Origin: Mycolicibacterium helvum
GTDB taxonomy: Bacteria; Actinomycetota; Actinomycetes; Mycobacteriales; Mycobacteriaceae
DNA length: 64,000 bases
Reading direction: 5' to 3'
NCBI RefSeq assembly: GCF_010731895.1
Contig: NZ_AP022596.1
Span: 2,728,001 to 2,792,000 of the forward strand
Positions 11,502 to 21,142 of the stretch are shown in pieces. Within the stretch, counting starts at the first letter, position 1, and each line of letters opens with the position of its first letter. The notes beneath the pieces were generated by a model. That model worked only from the letters and a program-made list of their open reading frames with translations. It was not told the origin of the DNA and did not search any database. The position numbers and the translations under genes are program-made.

Positions 11502-12890
11502 TCATCGACGCTCAAGGAGTTCGACGACGACTGCCTGGGCCGCCCGCTCGCCGGCGTCGACGGCACCCTCCATATAGGCGCTCCAATAGGTGGCGGTATC
11601 CGTTGACGCCCAATGGATCACGCCTATCGGTGCGCTGAGGGCGGGGCCGTACGAAGTCCACACATGGGGGCCGAGGTTGGCGTTGTAGCAGCCGCGCGTC
11701 CACTGCCGATCCGACCATTCCCCGTCCACATAGAACTCCGGCTTTGCCGCCTTGCTGCCGTAGTGGCGCACCAGTTCCGCGGTCAGCGCGGCCCGGCGCT
11801 CTTCTTCGGGAAGACGCCCGAAGGTGCGGGCCTGGTCGCCTTCCAAGAACATCAGGATCACGCCGTGGTTGTCGCCGGGGATGCAGGTGTCGTTGGACAT
11901 CCGGGCGGGGCCGGCGTCGGAGATCAGCTGCCCGTTCAAGCCGTCGGCGCGCCAGAAGGGTTCGTCGTAGACGAAGAACGCCTTCATCGACGAACCGTTG
12001 GGCAGTCGTTGAGTGAGCTGGTCACGGACGCCGGAAAGTGGCGGGTCGTACATGATTCGGCCCGCAAGCGTCGGCGAGATGGCGACGATCACCCGTCGGC
12101 CACGGGCGACCACTCCACCGCGGCAGTGCACGGTGACGCCGGTGGCGGAGTGTTCGATCAGTTGAACCGGAGCGTTGAGCACGATGTGGTCGGTGATCAA
12201 CGCGGCCAGCCGGCGGGGGATTTCACTGGTGCCGCCGACGAACCGCGTGGTCTGGGCACCACCCTCGGATTCGGCGAACAGCTCCGAGGTCACTCCGCAG
12301 GTCTGAATGGTGAACAGCAGATGCAGGAAGGACACCTCGGCAGTGGGCACCGCCAGGATCCCGACCGTACAGATCTCCAGCAGGGTGCGGGCAACCGTCG
12401 ACAGGCCCTGCGCGTCGTACCAGGCGCCGGCCGTGACACCGTCCCATTCCGCGGCCCGCGGCGCCAACCAGGGCGCCTCCACCGGAACTTCGGCGGCCAA
12501 CTCGTCGAGGCGGCGCAACACGCGCTCGAGTTCGGCCAACTCGTCGGCGTAGCGGGTGTGAAACTCATTCTCGCGCAGCACGCCGGTGTCGCCGAACTCG
12601 TAGGACGTCTCGCCGTCCTCGAACTGCGGGTAGGTCTCGACCCCGAGGTCGGCGGCCAGTGCGAACATCCGCTCGTGGGTATCGCCGATCCACTGGGCGC
12701 CGAGCTCCACCGGCAATCCCGGCAGGACTTCCTCGGTGAGGATGCGGCCGCCGACGCGCTCGTCGGCCTCCAGCACCACCGGTTGCAAACCGGCCTCGAG
12801 AAGTTTGCGGGCGGCGATCATTCCCGAAAGCCCTGCGCCCACAATGATGACGTCCGCGTCGATGTCCTTCTGCTTCGGCATGGTGGACAC
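11502..12890 (-). CDS. Flavin-containing monoamine oxidase family protein
   Basis: A 462-residue FAD-dependent amine oxidase. The N-terminal dinucleotide-binding motif is VIIVGAGLSGMIAARKL, followed by VVLEADERVGGR and the substrate-domain start GLPVELGAQWIG. The C-terminal FAD signature is IHWASTDTATYWSAYMEGAV. It resembles mycobacterial AofH-type proteins that oxidise primary amines to aldehyde, ammonia and peroxide; the amine is not predictable. It lies 21 bp downstream of the amino-acid ABC transporter genes on the same strand, so the transporter might supply substrate. Confidence 0.9.
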   Translation of the reverse strand: MSTMPKQKDIDADVIIVGAGLSGMIAARKLLEAGLQPVVLEADERVGGRILTEEVLPGLPVELGAQWIGDTHERMFALAADLGVETYPQFEDGETSYEFGDTGVLRENEFHTRYADELAELERVLRRLDELAAEVPVEAPWLAPRAAEWDGVTAGAWYDAQGLSTVARTLLEICTVGILAVPTAEVSFLHLLFTIQTCGVTSELFAESEGGAQTTRFVGGTSEIPRRLAALITDHIVLNAPVQLIEHSATGVTVHCRGGVVARGRRVIVAISPTLAGRIMYDPPLSGVRDQLTQRLPNGSSMKAFFVYDEPFWRADGLNGQLISDAGPARMSNDTCIPGDNHGVILMFLEGDQARTFGRLPEEERRAALTAELVRHYGSKAAKPEFYVDGEWSDRQWTRGCYNANLGPHVWTSYGPALSAPIGVIHWASTDTATYWSAYMEGAVDAGERAAQAVVVELLERR

Positions 12891-12911
12891 TTTGGCACAG
12901 GGCCGGTTCGG

Positions 12912-13688
12912 CTACAGCGGATTGAGGACTCGATCCAGGAACTGCCGGGTGCGCTCCTCCTTCGGATTCCCGATCACCTCCGACGGTGGCCCCTTCTCCA
13001 GAATGACGCCACCGTCGGTGAACAGCACCTGGCTGGAAACCTGCTTGGCGAACTGGATTTCGTGGGTGACGATCACCAGCGTCCACCCTTCGACCGCAAG
13101 GTCCTTGATCACCGAGAGCACCTCGCCGACCAGTTCGGGGTCCAGCGCTGAGGTCGGTTCGTCGAACAGGACCAGTTTGGGCTTGAGCGCCAGTGCCCTG
13201 GCGATACCGACCCGCTGCTGCTGTCCGCCGGACAGTTGGTAGGGATATTGGTCCTTCTTGGCGGCCAGCCCGACCTGGTCGAGGAGTTCGACGGCTTCGG
13301 CCACCGCCTCCTCCTTGGGCCGCTTCTGCACGATCACCGGGCCTTCGATGATGTTCTCCAGCACGGTCTTGTGCGGAAACAGGTTGTGCCCCTGGAACAC
13401 GAAGCCGCTACGGGATTGGAATCTGCGCACCTCGGGTTTGGGTGTCGGCGTCGAGAAGTCGATCTCGATGTCGTCGACCCGGATCACCCCGGCATCGGCC
13501 CTGTCGAGCGCGTTGAGCGTGCGTAACAGTGTCGTCTTGCCCGACCCGGACGGCCCGATGATCGCGGTCGCCGTGCCCCGCTCCACGGTGAACGAGACGC
13601 CTTTGAGTACCTTGTTGTCGCCGAACGCCTTCTGCACGTTGTCGGCGACGACGCGGTATTCGACCTCGCCGGTGGTGGTGTCAGTCAT
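12912..13688 (-). CDS. Polar amino-acid ABC transporter, ATP-binding protein (GlnQ-like)
   Basis: A 258-residue ATPase with Walker A GPSGSGKT (45-52), Q-loop FVFQGHNLFPHKTVLENI, signature LSGGQQQRVGIARAL, Walker B LVLFDEPTSALDPE and the H-loop IVTHEI. The ATGA overlap with the upstream permease shows translational coupling. It drives import of a polar amino acid through the fused binding protein/permease encoded upstream. Substrate specificity cannot be read. Confidence 0.93.
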   Translation of the reverse strand: MTDTTTGEVEYRVVADNVQKAFGDNKVLKGVSFTVERGTATAIIGPSGSGKTTLLRTLNALDRADAGVIRVDDIEIDFSTPTPKPEVRRFQSRSGFVFQGHNLFPHKTVLENIIEGPVIVQKRPKEEAVAEAVELLDQVGLAAKKDQYPYQLSGGQQQRVGIARALALKPKLVLFDEPTSALDPELVGEVLSVIKDLAVEGWTLVIVTHEIQFAKQVSSQVLFTDGGVILEKGPPSEVIGNPKEERTRQFLDRVLNPL

Positions 13689-15157
13689 CGCGCCACGTAC
13701 CTTTCCAGTCGGCGTTCAAGGCGGCTTTGGCCGAACGAGAGCACCAGGCAGATGATCCAGTAATACACAGCTGCTGTGCCGTACAGCGCGAAGAACTCGA
13801 AGGTCGGCGCCGCGGCCACCTGTGCGGTGCGCAGCAGCTCGGTCACCAGGATCGTCGACGCCAGGGAGGTGTCTTTGACCAGAGAGATCAGCGTGTTGGA
13901 CAGCGGCGGCACCGCCACCCGGGCCGCTTGCGGGAGGATGATCCGCCGCAGCGCGCCGGCGTAGTGGTAGCCGATGGTTTCGGCGGCCTCCCATTGGCCC
14001 TTGGGAATGCTCTGGATCGCCGAGCGGATGATCTCAGCCGCGTAGCCGCCGACATTGAGGCTGAAGGCGATCACCGCAGCCAGGAACGGCTCGAGTTTGA
14101 TACCGATCTGCGGCAGTGCGAAGAAGATGATGAACAACTGCACCAGCAGTGGGGTGCCGCGAATGATCGAAATGTAGAACCGGGAGACGTTCGACACCAC
14201 CACATTCCTGGACAACCGGCCCAGCGCTACCACGAGCGCAATCACTAGGCCGAAGATGAAGCTGATCACGGTGAGCGGTACGGTCACCGTGATCGCGGCC
14301 TTGGCCAGCGGCCACAAGTTGTCGGCGATGAGCTTCCACACTGAGCGGTGGCCGGCTTCGGCTCCGCCGGCCGCCGGCGCCCCGGTGGCGTTGGCCTTCA
14401 GATACTTCTGCGAGATCGCCGCCAGCGTGCCGTCGGCCTTCAGCTCATCGAGTGCCTTGTTCAGGTCGGGCAGCAGGCCGCTGTTCTTGCGGGCCGCGAA
14501 GCCCTGCTCGCTCTTCTCGCCGATCGTCGCGCCGATCTTGACCGACTGGTTGTTGGTCTCGGCCTGGTAGGCGTGAAAGGCGATGCTGTCGTTGACAACA
14601 GCGTCCACCCGGCCCTGGTTGAGTAGGGTGATCGCCTGGGTGAAGCCCTCCACCGGTGCCACTGTCGCGCCGGCGTCGCGGGAGATCTGGGCCCAGTTGC
14701 TGGTGATGCTCGCACCGACGGTCTTGTCCTTGAGATCATCGAGGGACTTGATCGAGTCGTCGTTCGCCCGGGTGATGATGACGCCTTCGCCTACCGAGTA
14801 GGGTTCGGAGAGGTCGTATTTGCTCTGCCGTTCGGGGGTGATGGTGACTTCGTTGGCCACCACATCGAATCGGTTGGCTTCCAATGCGGCGAAGATAGAA
14901 TCCCATGGTGTCTGGACGAATTCGACCTTCTTGCCCAGCTTTTGGCCGACTGCGTTAGCGACGTCGACATCGTAACCGGCAAGTTGTCCGGTCGCGGGAT
15001 CCTGGAAACTGAACGGCGCATAGGTGCCCTCGGTGCCGACTCGCAGCACACCGGAGGACAGCGGACCGCCACCGTCGGGCTGCGATCCGCAGCCGCCCAC
15101 CAGCACGGCGGCGATCATCGCGATGGCCACTAGCGCAGCGCGTGGTAGGTGACGCAT
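13685..15157 (-). CDS. Fused amino-acid-binding lipoprotein and ABC permease
   Basis: The 490-residue protein begins with a lipoprotein signal peptide ending LVGGC. A family-3 solute-binding domain follows, with RVGTEGTYAPFSFQDPATG and a substrate-binding fold to about residue 240. The C-terminal half is a BPD_transp_1 permease with LIADNLWPLAKAAITVTVPL, the EAA-type loop EAAETIGYHYAGALRRIILPQAARVAVPPL and several membrane helices. Binding protein and permease on one chain is a known but minority layout. The ATG at 15157 is preferred over an upstream TTG because it places the signal peptide at the N-terminus. Confidence 0.88.
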   Translation of the reverse strand: MRHLPRAALVAIAMIAAVLVGGCGSQPDGGGPLSSGVLRVGTEGTYAPFSFQDPATGQLAGYDVDVANAVGQKLGKKVEFVQTPWDSIFAALEANRFDVVANEVTITPERQSKYDLSEPYSVGEGVIITRANDDSIKSLDDLKDKTVGASITSNWAQISRDAGATVAPVEGFTQAITLLNQGRVDAVVNDSIAFHAYQAETNNQSVKIGATIGEKSEQGFAARKNSGLLPDLNKALDELKADGTLAAISQKYLKANATGAPAAGGAEAGHRSVWKLIADNLWPLAKAAITVTVPLTVISFIFGLVIALVVALGRLSRNVVVSNVSRFYISIIRGTPLLVQLFIIFFALPQIGIKLEPFLAAVIAFSLNVGGYAAEIIRSAIQSIPKGQWEAAETIGYHYAGALRRIILPQAARVAVPPLSNTLISLVKDTSLASTILVTELLRTAQVAAAPTFEFFALYGTAAVYYWIICLVLSFGQSRLERRLERYVAR

Positions 15158-15202
15158 GTGCGGGACTGTAATGAGGCCAGGGATGCCCGCCAAGGGTTGC
15201 GA

Positions 15203-16087
15203 TCAAACGGGTTGATATACCCACGGCTCACGGGGAATTTGGGCGGGGTCGAAGCGTCTCAGAAGTTCGGCCATGTCCGCTGCCGGCCAGCCCAGTGATT
15301 CGGTGATCAACCCAAAGGCCCGAGGGACCCCCAGCTCGGCCAGGGTCACTGCGCCGTCGCGTTTGGCCAGTCGCTTCCCTTCGGTGTTGACGACCAGCGG
15401 CACGTGGGCGTACACCGGCTGCGGATAGCCGAGCAGGTTCGCCAGGTACGCCTGCCGCGGGGAGGACGACAGCAGGTCGTCACCGCGGACTACCTGGTCG
15501 ATGCCGGACTGCGCATCATCGACGACGACGGCCAGGTTGTAGGCCGGCACGCCGTCACCGCGACGCAACACGAAATCGTCGACCACGCCGGTGTAGCTGC
15601 CGTGCACCAGATCGGAGACCCTGTACTCAGCGCTGTCGGCCCGCAGCCGCAGCGCGGGCGGTCGGCCGGTCTCGCGCTTGGCGGTTCGTTCGGCGTCGCT
15701 CAACTCGCGACAGGTGCCAGGGTAGGCCCCTTCGGGAGCGTGCGGTGCACGCGGAGCGCCGAGAATATCCTTTCGGCTGCAATAGCATTCGTAGACAAGG
15801 CCGCGATCAGCCAGGCGAGCGATCACCGCGTCGTAGCGCTCTCGCTGCCGGGATTGCCACTGCGGCTGGCCATCCCAGGTGACGCCGATGGCGGCCAGAT
15901 CGGCCAGTTGCTGGTGCGCCACCTCGTCGTGGGTCCGGTCGTCGAGGTCTTCGACGCGCATCAGGAAGCGCCGTCCGGTCGAGCGGGCGAACAGCCACGC
16001 GAGCACAGCGGTGCGCAAGTTGCCGATGTGCAAGTCGGCTGACGGGCTCGGGGCGAACCGGCCCGCGCCCGATGTTGGGCGGGTCAC
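15203..16087 (-). CDS. gluQ: Glutamyl-Q tRNA(Asp) synthetase
   Basis: A truncated GluRS paralogue that attaches glutamate to the queuosine base at position 34 of tRNA-Asp. The 294-residue length and lack of an anticodon-binding domain are diagnostic. Features: RFAPSPSADLHIGN class I signature (HIGN at 20-23), zinc ligands Cys101, Cys103, Tyr122 and Cys126 in the same pattern as E. coli GluQ-RS, and a KMSKS-like KRLAKR at 238-243. It needs queuosine-modified tRNA as substrate, which fits with tgt at 2.3-3.5 kb. It sits between an ABC transporter and mmpL with no obvious operon role. Confidence 0.93.
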   Translation of the reverse strand: MTRPTSGAGRFAPSPSADLHIGNLRTAVLAWLFARSTGRRFLMRVEDLDDRTHDEVAHQQLADLAAIGVTWDGQPQWQSRQRERYDAVIARLADRGLVYECYCSRKDILGAPRAPHAPEGAYPGTCRELSDAERTAKRETGRPPALRLRADSAEYRVSDLVHGSYTGVVDDFVLRRGDGVPAYNLAVVVDDAQSGIDQVVRGDDLLSSSPRQAYLANLLGYPQPVYAHVPLVVNTEGKRLAKRDGAVTLAELGVPRAFGLITESLGWPAADMAELLRRFDPAQIPREPWVYQPV

Positions 16088-16101
16088 GCCCGCAATCTAG
16101 C

Positions 16102-18957
16102 TCAGTTGTGCACCGGAACCGAAGTCTCGGTCGCGGATTTCGTAGGGCGGGCGGGACGGCTACGGACATTGATCGGCCACCAGAACCACCGGCCCAGCAG
16201 TGCGGCGATCGCCGGTGTCATGAAGGACCGCACCACAAGGGTGTCCAGTAGCAGTCCCAGCCCGATGGTGGTGCCGATCTGACCGATGATGCGCAGATCG
16301 CTGACCACCATCGACGCCATGGTGGCGGCGAACACCAAGCCGGCCACCGTGACGACGCTGCCGGTCCCACCCATCGAGCGGATGATGCCGGTCTTGATAC
16401 CGGCCGGCAGCTCTTCTTTGAACCGGGACACCAAGAGCAGGTTGTAGTCCGAGCCGACTGCCAGCAGGGCGATCACCGACATCGCCAGCACCAGCCAGTG
16501 CAGTTCGATACCGAAGATGTACTGCCAGATGAGGATCGACAGCCCGAAGGCTGCGCCCAACGACGCGACCACGGTCCCCACGATGACCAGCGCTGCGACC
16601 AGGCTTCGGGTCACCACCACCATGATCATGAAGATCAGGCACAGCGCAGCGATCCCGGCGATCAGTAGATCGTATTTCGAACCGTCGGCCATGTCTTTGA
16701 AGGTGGCCGCCGTGCCCGCCAGGGAAATCTTGGCGTCCTCCAACGGGGTGGCCTTGACCGCCTCGATCGCGGCGACCTTGATCGGTTCGACGAGGGACAG
16801 CCCTTCGGGTGATGCCGCATCGCCGCGATGAGAAATGATGAACCGCACCGACTTACCGTCCGGCGACACGAAACTCTTCATCCCGCGCTGGAAGTCAGGG
16901 TTGTCGAACACATCAGGCGGCAGATAGAAGGAGTCGTCGTTCTTGGCGTCATCGAAGGCTTTGCCCATGGCCGTCGAGCTCTGGCTCAGCTCATCGAGCT
17001 GGTTCCACATGCCCGCCATGGTGCTGTGCGTGGTCAGCATCATCTGCTGCATGTTCTGCATTGTGGTGATCATCGGCGGGACCGTGACCAGCATTTCCGG
17101 CAAGAGCCGGTCCAATTCGCCCATGTTGGCGATGACTTTGTCCATGGTGGCGGTCATCGTGTCGACGCCGTCCATGGTGTCGAATATCGACCTGGTGGAC
17201 CAGCACAATGGGATGTTGTAGCAGTGCGGTTCCCAGTACAGATAGTTGCGGATTGGCCGGTAGAAATCGTCGAAATCAGCTATCCGGTCCCGTAATTCGT
17301 GAACCGTTCCCTGGAGTTCGATGGTCTGGCCGACCATGTCGTGCGTCACGCCGGTCATTTGGGACATCAGGTTGTACATGCGCTGCATCGTGGCGACGGT
17401 GGTGCCCATCTCATCGGCCTGCCGCTTCATGTCGGCCATCCGGTCCTTCATCAGCTTCATGTTCTGGACCATGCCGACGTTCTGCATGCTGACCAGGAAT
17501 GGGAGCGATGTGTGGGCGATCGGCATCCCGTCGGGACGGGTGATCGTCTGCACCCGCGCGATACCGGGAACCCGGAAGACGGACTTGGCGATCTTGTCGA
17601 TGACCAGGAAGTCGGCGGAGTTGCGCAGGTCGTGATCGGCCTGAATCAGCAGTATCTCGGGATTCATCCGAGCCTGGCTGAAGTGCCGGTCGGCGGCCTG
17701 AAAGCCCTCGTTGGCCGGGATGTTCTGGGGGATGTATCGAGTGTCGTTGTAGCTGGTGCGGTACCCGGGCAAGGCTGCCAGCCCGAGCAGGACGACGGCC
17801 AGCGAGGCGGTAAGGATCGGTCCCGGCCACCGCACGATCGCGGCACCGATCCTGCGCCACATTCGGATTCGCATGGTGCGCTTGGGTTCCAGTAGCCCGA
17901 ATCGGCTGCCGACTGTGACGATGGCCGGGCCCAGCGTGAGGGCGACCGCGACACCAGCCACGATGCCGGCGGCGCACGGAGGACCCAATGATTGGAAGAA
18001 CGGCAGTCGGGTGAAGCTCAGGCAGTATGACGCACCGGCAATGGTCAGGCCGGATCCCAGCACGACAGGTGCCGTGCCGTTGAACATTTCGTAGTACGCC
18101 GCTTCGCGGTCCGCACCGGCCTGGCGTGCTTCCTGGTAACGGCCGACGAGGAAGATCGCATAATCGGTACCCGCCGCGATCGCCAGTGAGACAAGCAGAT
18201 TGACGGCAAACGTCGATAGTCCGATGACGTTGTGATAGGCCAGCGCGGCCACGATGCCGCGTGCCGCCGCCACCTGGACCAACACCGTCGCGATCAGCAA
18301 CACCACTGTCACGATCGAACGGTAGAAGAACAGCAGGATCGTGATGATCACGGCGAAGCTGACCAGCGCGATCTTGGCCATACTGTGTTCGCCGGCAGCT
18401 TCGATATCCGCCTGCAGCGCAGCAGGTCCGGTCACATAGGCAGTGACTCCGGCCGGCGGCGGCGTGTCGGTCACCGCCTTGCGCACAGCGGCCACCGACT
18501 CGTTGGACTGGGTCGTACCGATGTTGCCGGCCAGGTTCAGCTGAACGTAGACCGCCTTGCCGTCGGAACTCTGCGCCGCCGCCTCGGTCAGTGGATCGCC
18601 CCAGAAGTCCTGGACGTGCGTGACGTGAGAGGTATCGGCCCGAAGTTTCTGAATGATGTTGTCGTAGTAGCGGTGTGCGTCCGGACCTAGCGGTTGATCG
18701 CCTTCGAGCACGATCATCACAACGCTGTCGGACTCGGACTCCCCGAAGGCGCGGCCCATCTGTGTCATCGCCTGCACCGACGGCGCATCCGGTGCGCTCA
18801 TCGGCACCGCACGCATCTTGGCTACGGTTTCCAGCGGCGGTATGGCGATGCTGGACACGACGACGACGCCCAGCCAGCCGAGGATGATCGGGATGGCCAG
18901 TCTCCGAATCCAGCGCGGCAGCGGCCGGGAATCCCTGAGCGATGACGACGGTGTCAT
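16102..18957 (-). CDS. MmpL-family RND transporter
   Basis: A 951-residue MmpL with two blocks of membrane helices and two large extracytoplasmic loops. Recognisable segments are [35 protein letters not shown] and the C-terminal partner [36 protein letters not shown], which hold the family proton-relay Asp-Tyr pairs. Its ATG overlaps the mmpS stop by 4 bp (ATGA). The MmpS partner and coupling to irtAB suggest the MmpL4/MmpL5 class, which exports mycobactin/carboxymycobactin. The exact paralogue number cannot be assigned. Confidence 0.9.
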   Translation of the reverse strand: MTPSSSLRDSRPLPRWIRRLAIPIILGWLGVVVVSSIAIPPLETVAKMRAVPMSAPDAPSVQAMTQMGRAFGESESDSVVMIVLEGDQPLGPDAHRYYDNIIQKLRADTSHVTHVQDFWGDPLTEAAAQSSDGKAVYVQLNLAGNIGTTQSNESVAAVRKAVTDTPPPAGVTAYVTGPAALQADIEAAGEHSMAKIALVSFAVIITILLFFYRSIVTVVLLIATVLVQVAAARGIVAALAYHNVIGLSTFAVNLLVSLAIAAGTDYAIFLVGRYQEARQAGADREAAYYEMFNGTAPVVLGSGLTIAGASYCLSFTRLPFFQSLGPPCAAGIVAGVAVALTLGPAIVTVGSRFGLLEPKRTMRIRMWRRIGAAIVRWPGPILTASLAVVLLGLAALPGYRTSYNDTRYIPQNIPANEGFQAADRHFSQARMNPEILLIQADHDLRNSADFLVIDKIAKSVFRVPGIARVQTITRPDGMPIAHTSLPFLVSMQNVGMVQNMKLMKDRMADMKRQADEMGTTVATMQRMYNLMSQMTGVTHDMVGQTIELQGTVHELRDRIADFDDFYRPIRNYLYWEPHCYNIPLCWSTRSIFDTMDGVDTMTATMDKVIANMGELDRLLPEMLVTVPPMITTMQNMQQMMLTTHSTMAGMWNQLDELSQSSTAMGKAFDDAKNDDSFYLPPDVFDNPDFQRGMKSFVSPDGKSVRFIISHRGDAASPEGLSLVEPIKVAAIEAVKATPLEDAKISLAGTAATFKDMADGSKYDLLIAGIAALCLIFMIMVVVTRSLVAALVIVGTVVASLGAAFGLSILIWQYIFGIELHWLVLAMSVIALLAVGSDYNLLLVSRFKEELPAGIKTGIIRSMGGTGSVVTVAGLVFAATMASMVVSDLRIIGQIGTTIGLGLLLDTLVVRSFMTPAIAALLGRWFWWPINVRSRPARPTKSATETSVPVHN

Positions 18958-19391
18958 GCCGACTTCACAAAGCAGTAGACGTAGGCACTCACCGCGTCCG
19001 CGGTCCGTTCCATCTTGATCTCTCCATCTGCGGTGATGCGGCACCCGATCGAATCGTTATTGCCCTGCGCCAACACATTTCCTGCCATGGCGGGCGCATT
19101 CGTGACGATCTCCACCGACCATGGCAACGTTGCCCCGTTGATCTGGTGCGGGGTTCCGCTGTCATCGAGGTAGTTGATGTCGGCGACTGTCCCCGGCGGG
19201 CCGAAGATCTGGTAGACCACACGTTTGGGATCCGACTTGCGCTTCTCGTCGGATTTGCTGCCGGCATACGTCGGCAGCTGGTGGGAGCCGAACACTCCGC
19301 GGACCCGGGAGACGGCCAAACCACCGGCCGCGATCACCACTACCAGAACCAGCGGAATCCAGAACCGCCTGGCGACACCAAGAATTTTCAT
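18954..19391 (-). CDS. MmpS-family membrane protein
   Basis: The 145-residue product has one N-terminal membrane helix ([21 protein letters not shown]) and an extracytoplasmic beta domain with [19 protein letters not shown] and [10 protein letters not shown]. This is the accessory protein paired with MmpL4/5-type siderophore exporters. Two cysteines, in SIGCRIT and YVYCFV, probably form a disulfide. Four-bp ATGA overlaps with irtB upstream and mmpL downstream place it in a single translationally coupled operon. Confidence 0.92.
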   Translation of the reverse strand: MKILGVARRFWIPLVLVVVIAAGGLAVSRVRGVFGSHQLPTYAGSKSDEKRKSDPKRVVYQIFGPPGTVADINYLDDSGTPHQINGATLPWSVEIVTNAPAMAGNVLAQGNNDSIGCRITADGEIKMERTADAVSAYVYCFVKSA

Positions 19392-21142
19392 ACCCGACCG
19401 GATGCCTCCGCCGCGATCTGCCAGCCGGCGCTGGTCTCCTGTTGACGCCAGAACTCGGCGAATCGCCCACCGCGCGTGTTGAGTTCGTCGATGGTTCCCT
19501 GCTCGAGGATCACACCGTCATTGACGAACAGCACCTGGTCGGCGTTGCGGATGGCGTCGAGCCGGTGCGCGATGATGACCCGGGTGCGCTGATGCGGATC
19601 GTCGCTGATCGCCTGGGTGATCGACGCCTCGTTCTCGGTATCCAGCGCGCTGGTCGCCTCGTCGATCAGCAGGACCCCGGCCGGCTTGGCCAGGGCGCGC
19701 GCGATGCTGACGCGCTGGCGTTCACCGCCGGACAGCGCGGTGCCGGCCTCGCCGACCTTGGTCTGCGCGCCGTCGGGCAGCCGCTCGACGATATCGTCGA
19801 CACGAGCCAGGGTCATGGCGCGGTGAATGGTGTCGTCGTCGGCCGCCGGATGGCCGGCCCGGATGTTGTCGGCGATCGTCCCGTCGAACAGGTACGGATG
19901 TTGGAACACCACACTGACCAGCGCACGCCGGGCCTCGGGGTCGATTTCGGTGACATCGGTGCCGTCGATGAAGATCTGACCGCGCGTGGGCGTGTGCAGG
20001 CCGGCGATCAGGGACAGGATCGTGCTCTTACCCGAACCCGATGGGCCGACGACGGCGGTGGTGGTGGCCGGTTCGAGGGTGAAGGTGACGTTCTTGAGTA
20101 CCTCGGAGTCTTGGTAGCCAAAGCCCACCGAGCGGAATTCGATTCGGGGCGGACGGGATTCACCGGATGGCAGCGGCCCGCGTCGCGGCTGTTCGTCGAG
20201 CGGTGCGGTGACGACGGTGTTCAGCCGGTCCAGCAGCCCGCGAGATGACTCCATGGCGCTGGAAAGATCGGCGAGCACGGTGAAGGGCTCGAGGAACCGC
20301 ACCATGACGATCGCCAGTGCCACCGCCGAGGGAGCGCCGAGGTGGCCTTGCAATGTCAGCGTCGTGATCGTGCCCGCCAACAGGATCAGCGCGATCTGGC
20401 TGGCCACGCTGAACAGAAGCTGACCGGGGATTCCGAATAGCAACAGCCGCAGGGTGGCCCCCCGCACGGCGGTGATGGCCTCCCCGGTCTGGCTACGGGC
20501 GGCTGTGACGCGGCGGCTGGCCCGCAATGCTTGCTGGGTGCGGGCGAACTCGACGAGGCGTTCGGTGAGGGCGCTGTGGGCGCTGGCGTCGGCGGCGTCG
20601 GCGGCACGGACCAGCCGCTGGCTTGCGGCGAGTGCGCCGAGCATGAATGGCAGCGCGATCGCGGCGGCTACTGCCACCTGCCAGGAGACGAAGAACAGCC
20701 CGATGGTGATCGCGGCCGGCAGCAGCAGCGCACCGATGAACGGGCTGAGCAGGTTGGCGATGAAACCGACGAGGTCGGGAGCGCTGGCCGCGATGGCCTG
20801 TCGAGCCGCCGCGGTGTTGTCGGCGGTGAACCAGCGCAGGGGAGTTTGGGTGAGCCGGTTGGCCATTGCGTGCTGGGTGGTGTCCGCCAGCGTGAAGCCG
20901 ATGCCGTAGCCGATGCGTGCCAGGGTCATGTCGATGACCCATCCGCTGACGGTGACCGCGGTGAGCGCGCCGACCCACGGCCAGGCGTCGGCTGGGTCTG
21001 AGCCGAACAACACCGCCAGTAGTGGCACCAATAGCAACGCGCTCGCCGCGCGCAGGATGACCGAAATCAGCGACAGCACAACGTAGGTGACGAGTCGCCC
21101 CCGTAGGTGTGCGGGGATCAACCGGATCAGGGACCGGATCAT
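19388..21142 (-). CDS. irtB: Mycobactin ABC importer subunit IrtB
   Basis: A 584-residue half transporter with an exporter-type fold that works with IrtA to import iron-loaded carboxymycobactin/mycobactin. An N-terminal six-helix membrane domain (about 1-310) precedes the nucleotide-binding domain with Walker [10 protein letters not shown], signature [15 protein letters not shown] and Walker [13 protein letters not shown]. It overlaps irtA upstream and mmpS downstream by 4 bp each. Identity as IrtB rests on the fold and on adjacency to an unmistakable IrtA. Confidence 0.95.
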   Translation of the reverse strand: MIRSLIRLIPAHLRGRLVTYVVLSLISVILRAASALLLVPLLAVLFGSDPADAWPWVGALTAVTVSGWVIDMTLARIGYGIGFTLADTTQHAMANRLTQTPLRWFTADNTAAARQAIAASAPDLVGFIANLLSPFIGALLLPAAITIGLFFVSWQVAVAAAIALPFMLGALAASQRLVRAADAADASAHSALTERLVEFARTQQALRASRRVTAARSQTGEAITAVRGATLRLLLFGIPGQLLFSVASQIALILLAGTITTLTLQGHLGAPSAVALAIVMVRFLEPFTVLADLSSAMESSRGLLDRLNTVVTAPLDEQPRRGPLPSGESRPPRIEFRSVGFGYQDSEVLKNVTFTLEPATTTAVVGPSGSGKSTILSLIAGLHTPTRGQIFIDGTDVTEIDPEARRALVSVVFQHPYLFDGTIADNIRAGHPAADDDTIHRAMTLARVDDIVERLPDGAQTKVGEAGTALSGGERQRVSIARALAKPAGVLLIDEATSALDTENEASITQAISDDPHQRTRVIIAHRLDAIRNADQVLFVNDGVILEQGTIDELNTRGGRFAEFWRQQETSAGWQIAAEASGRV

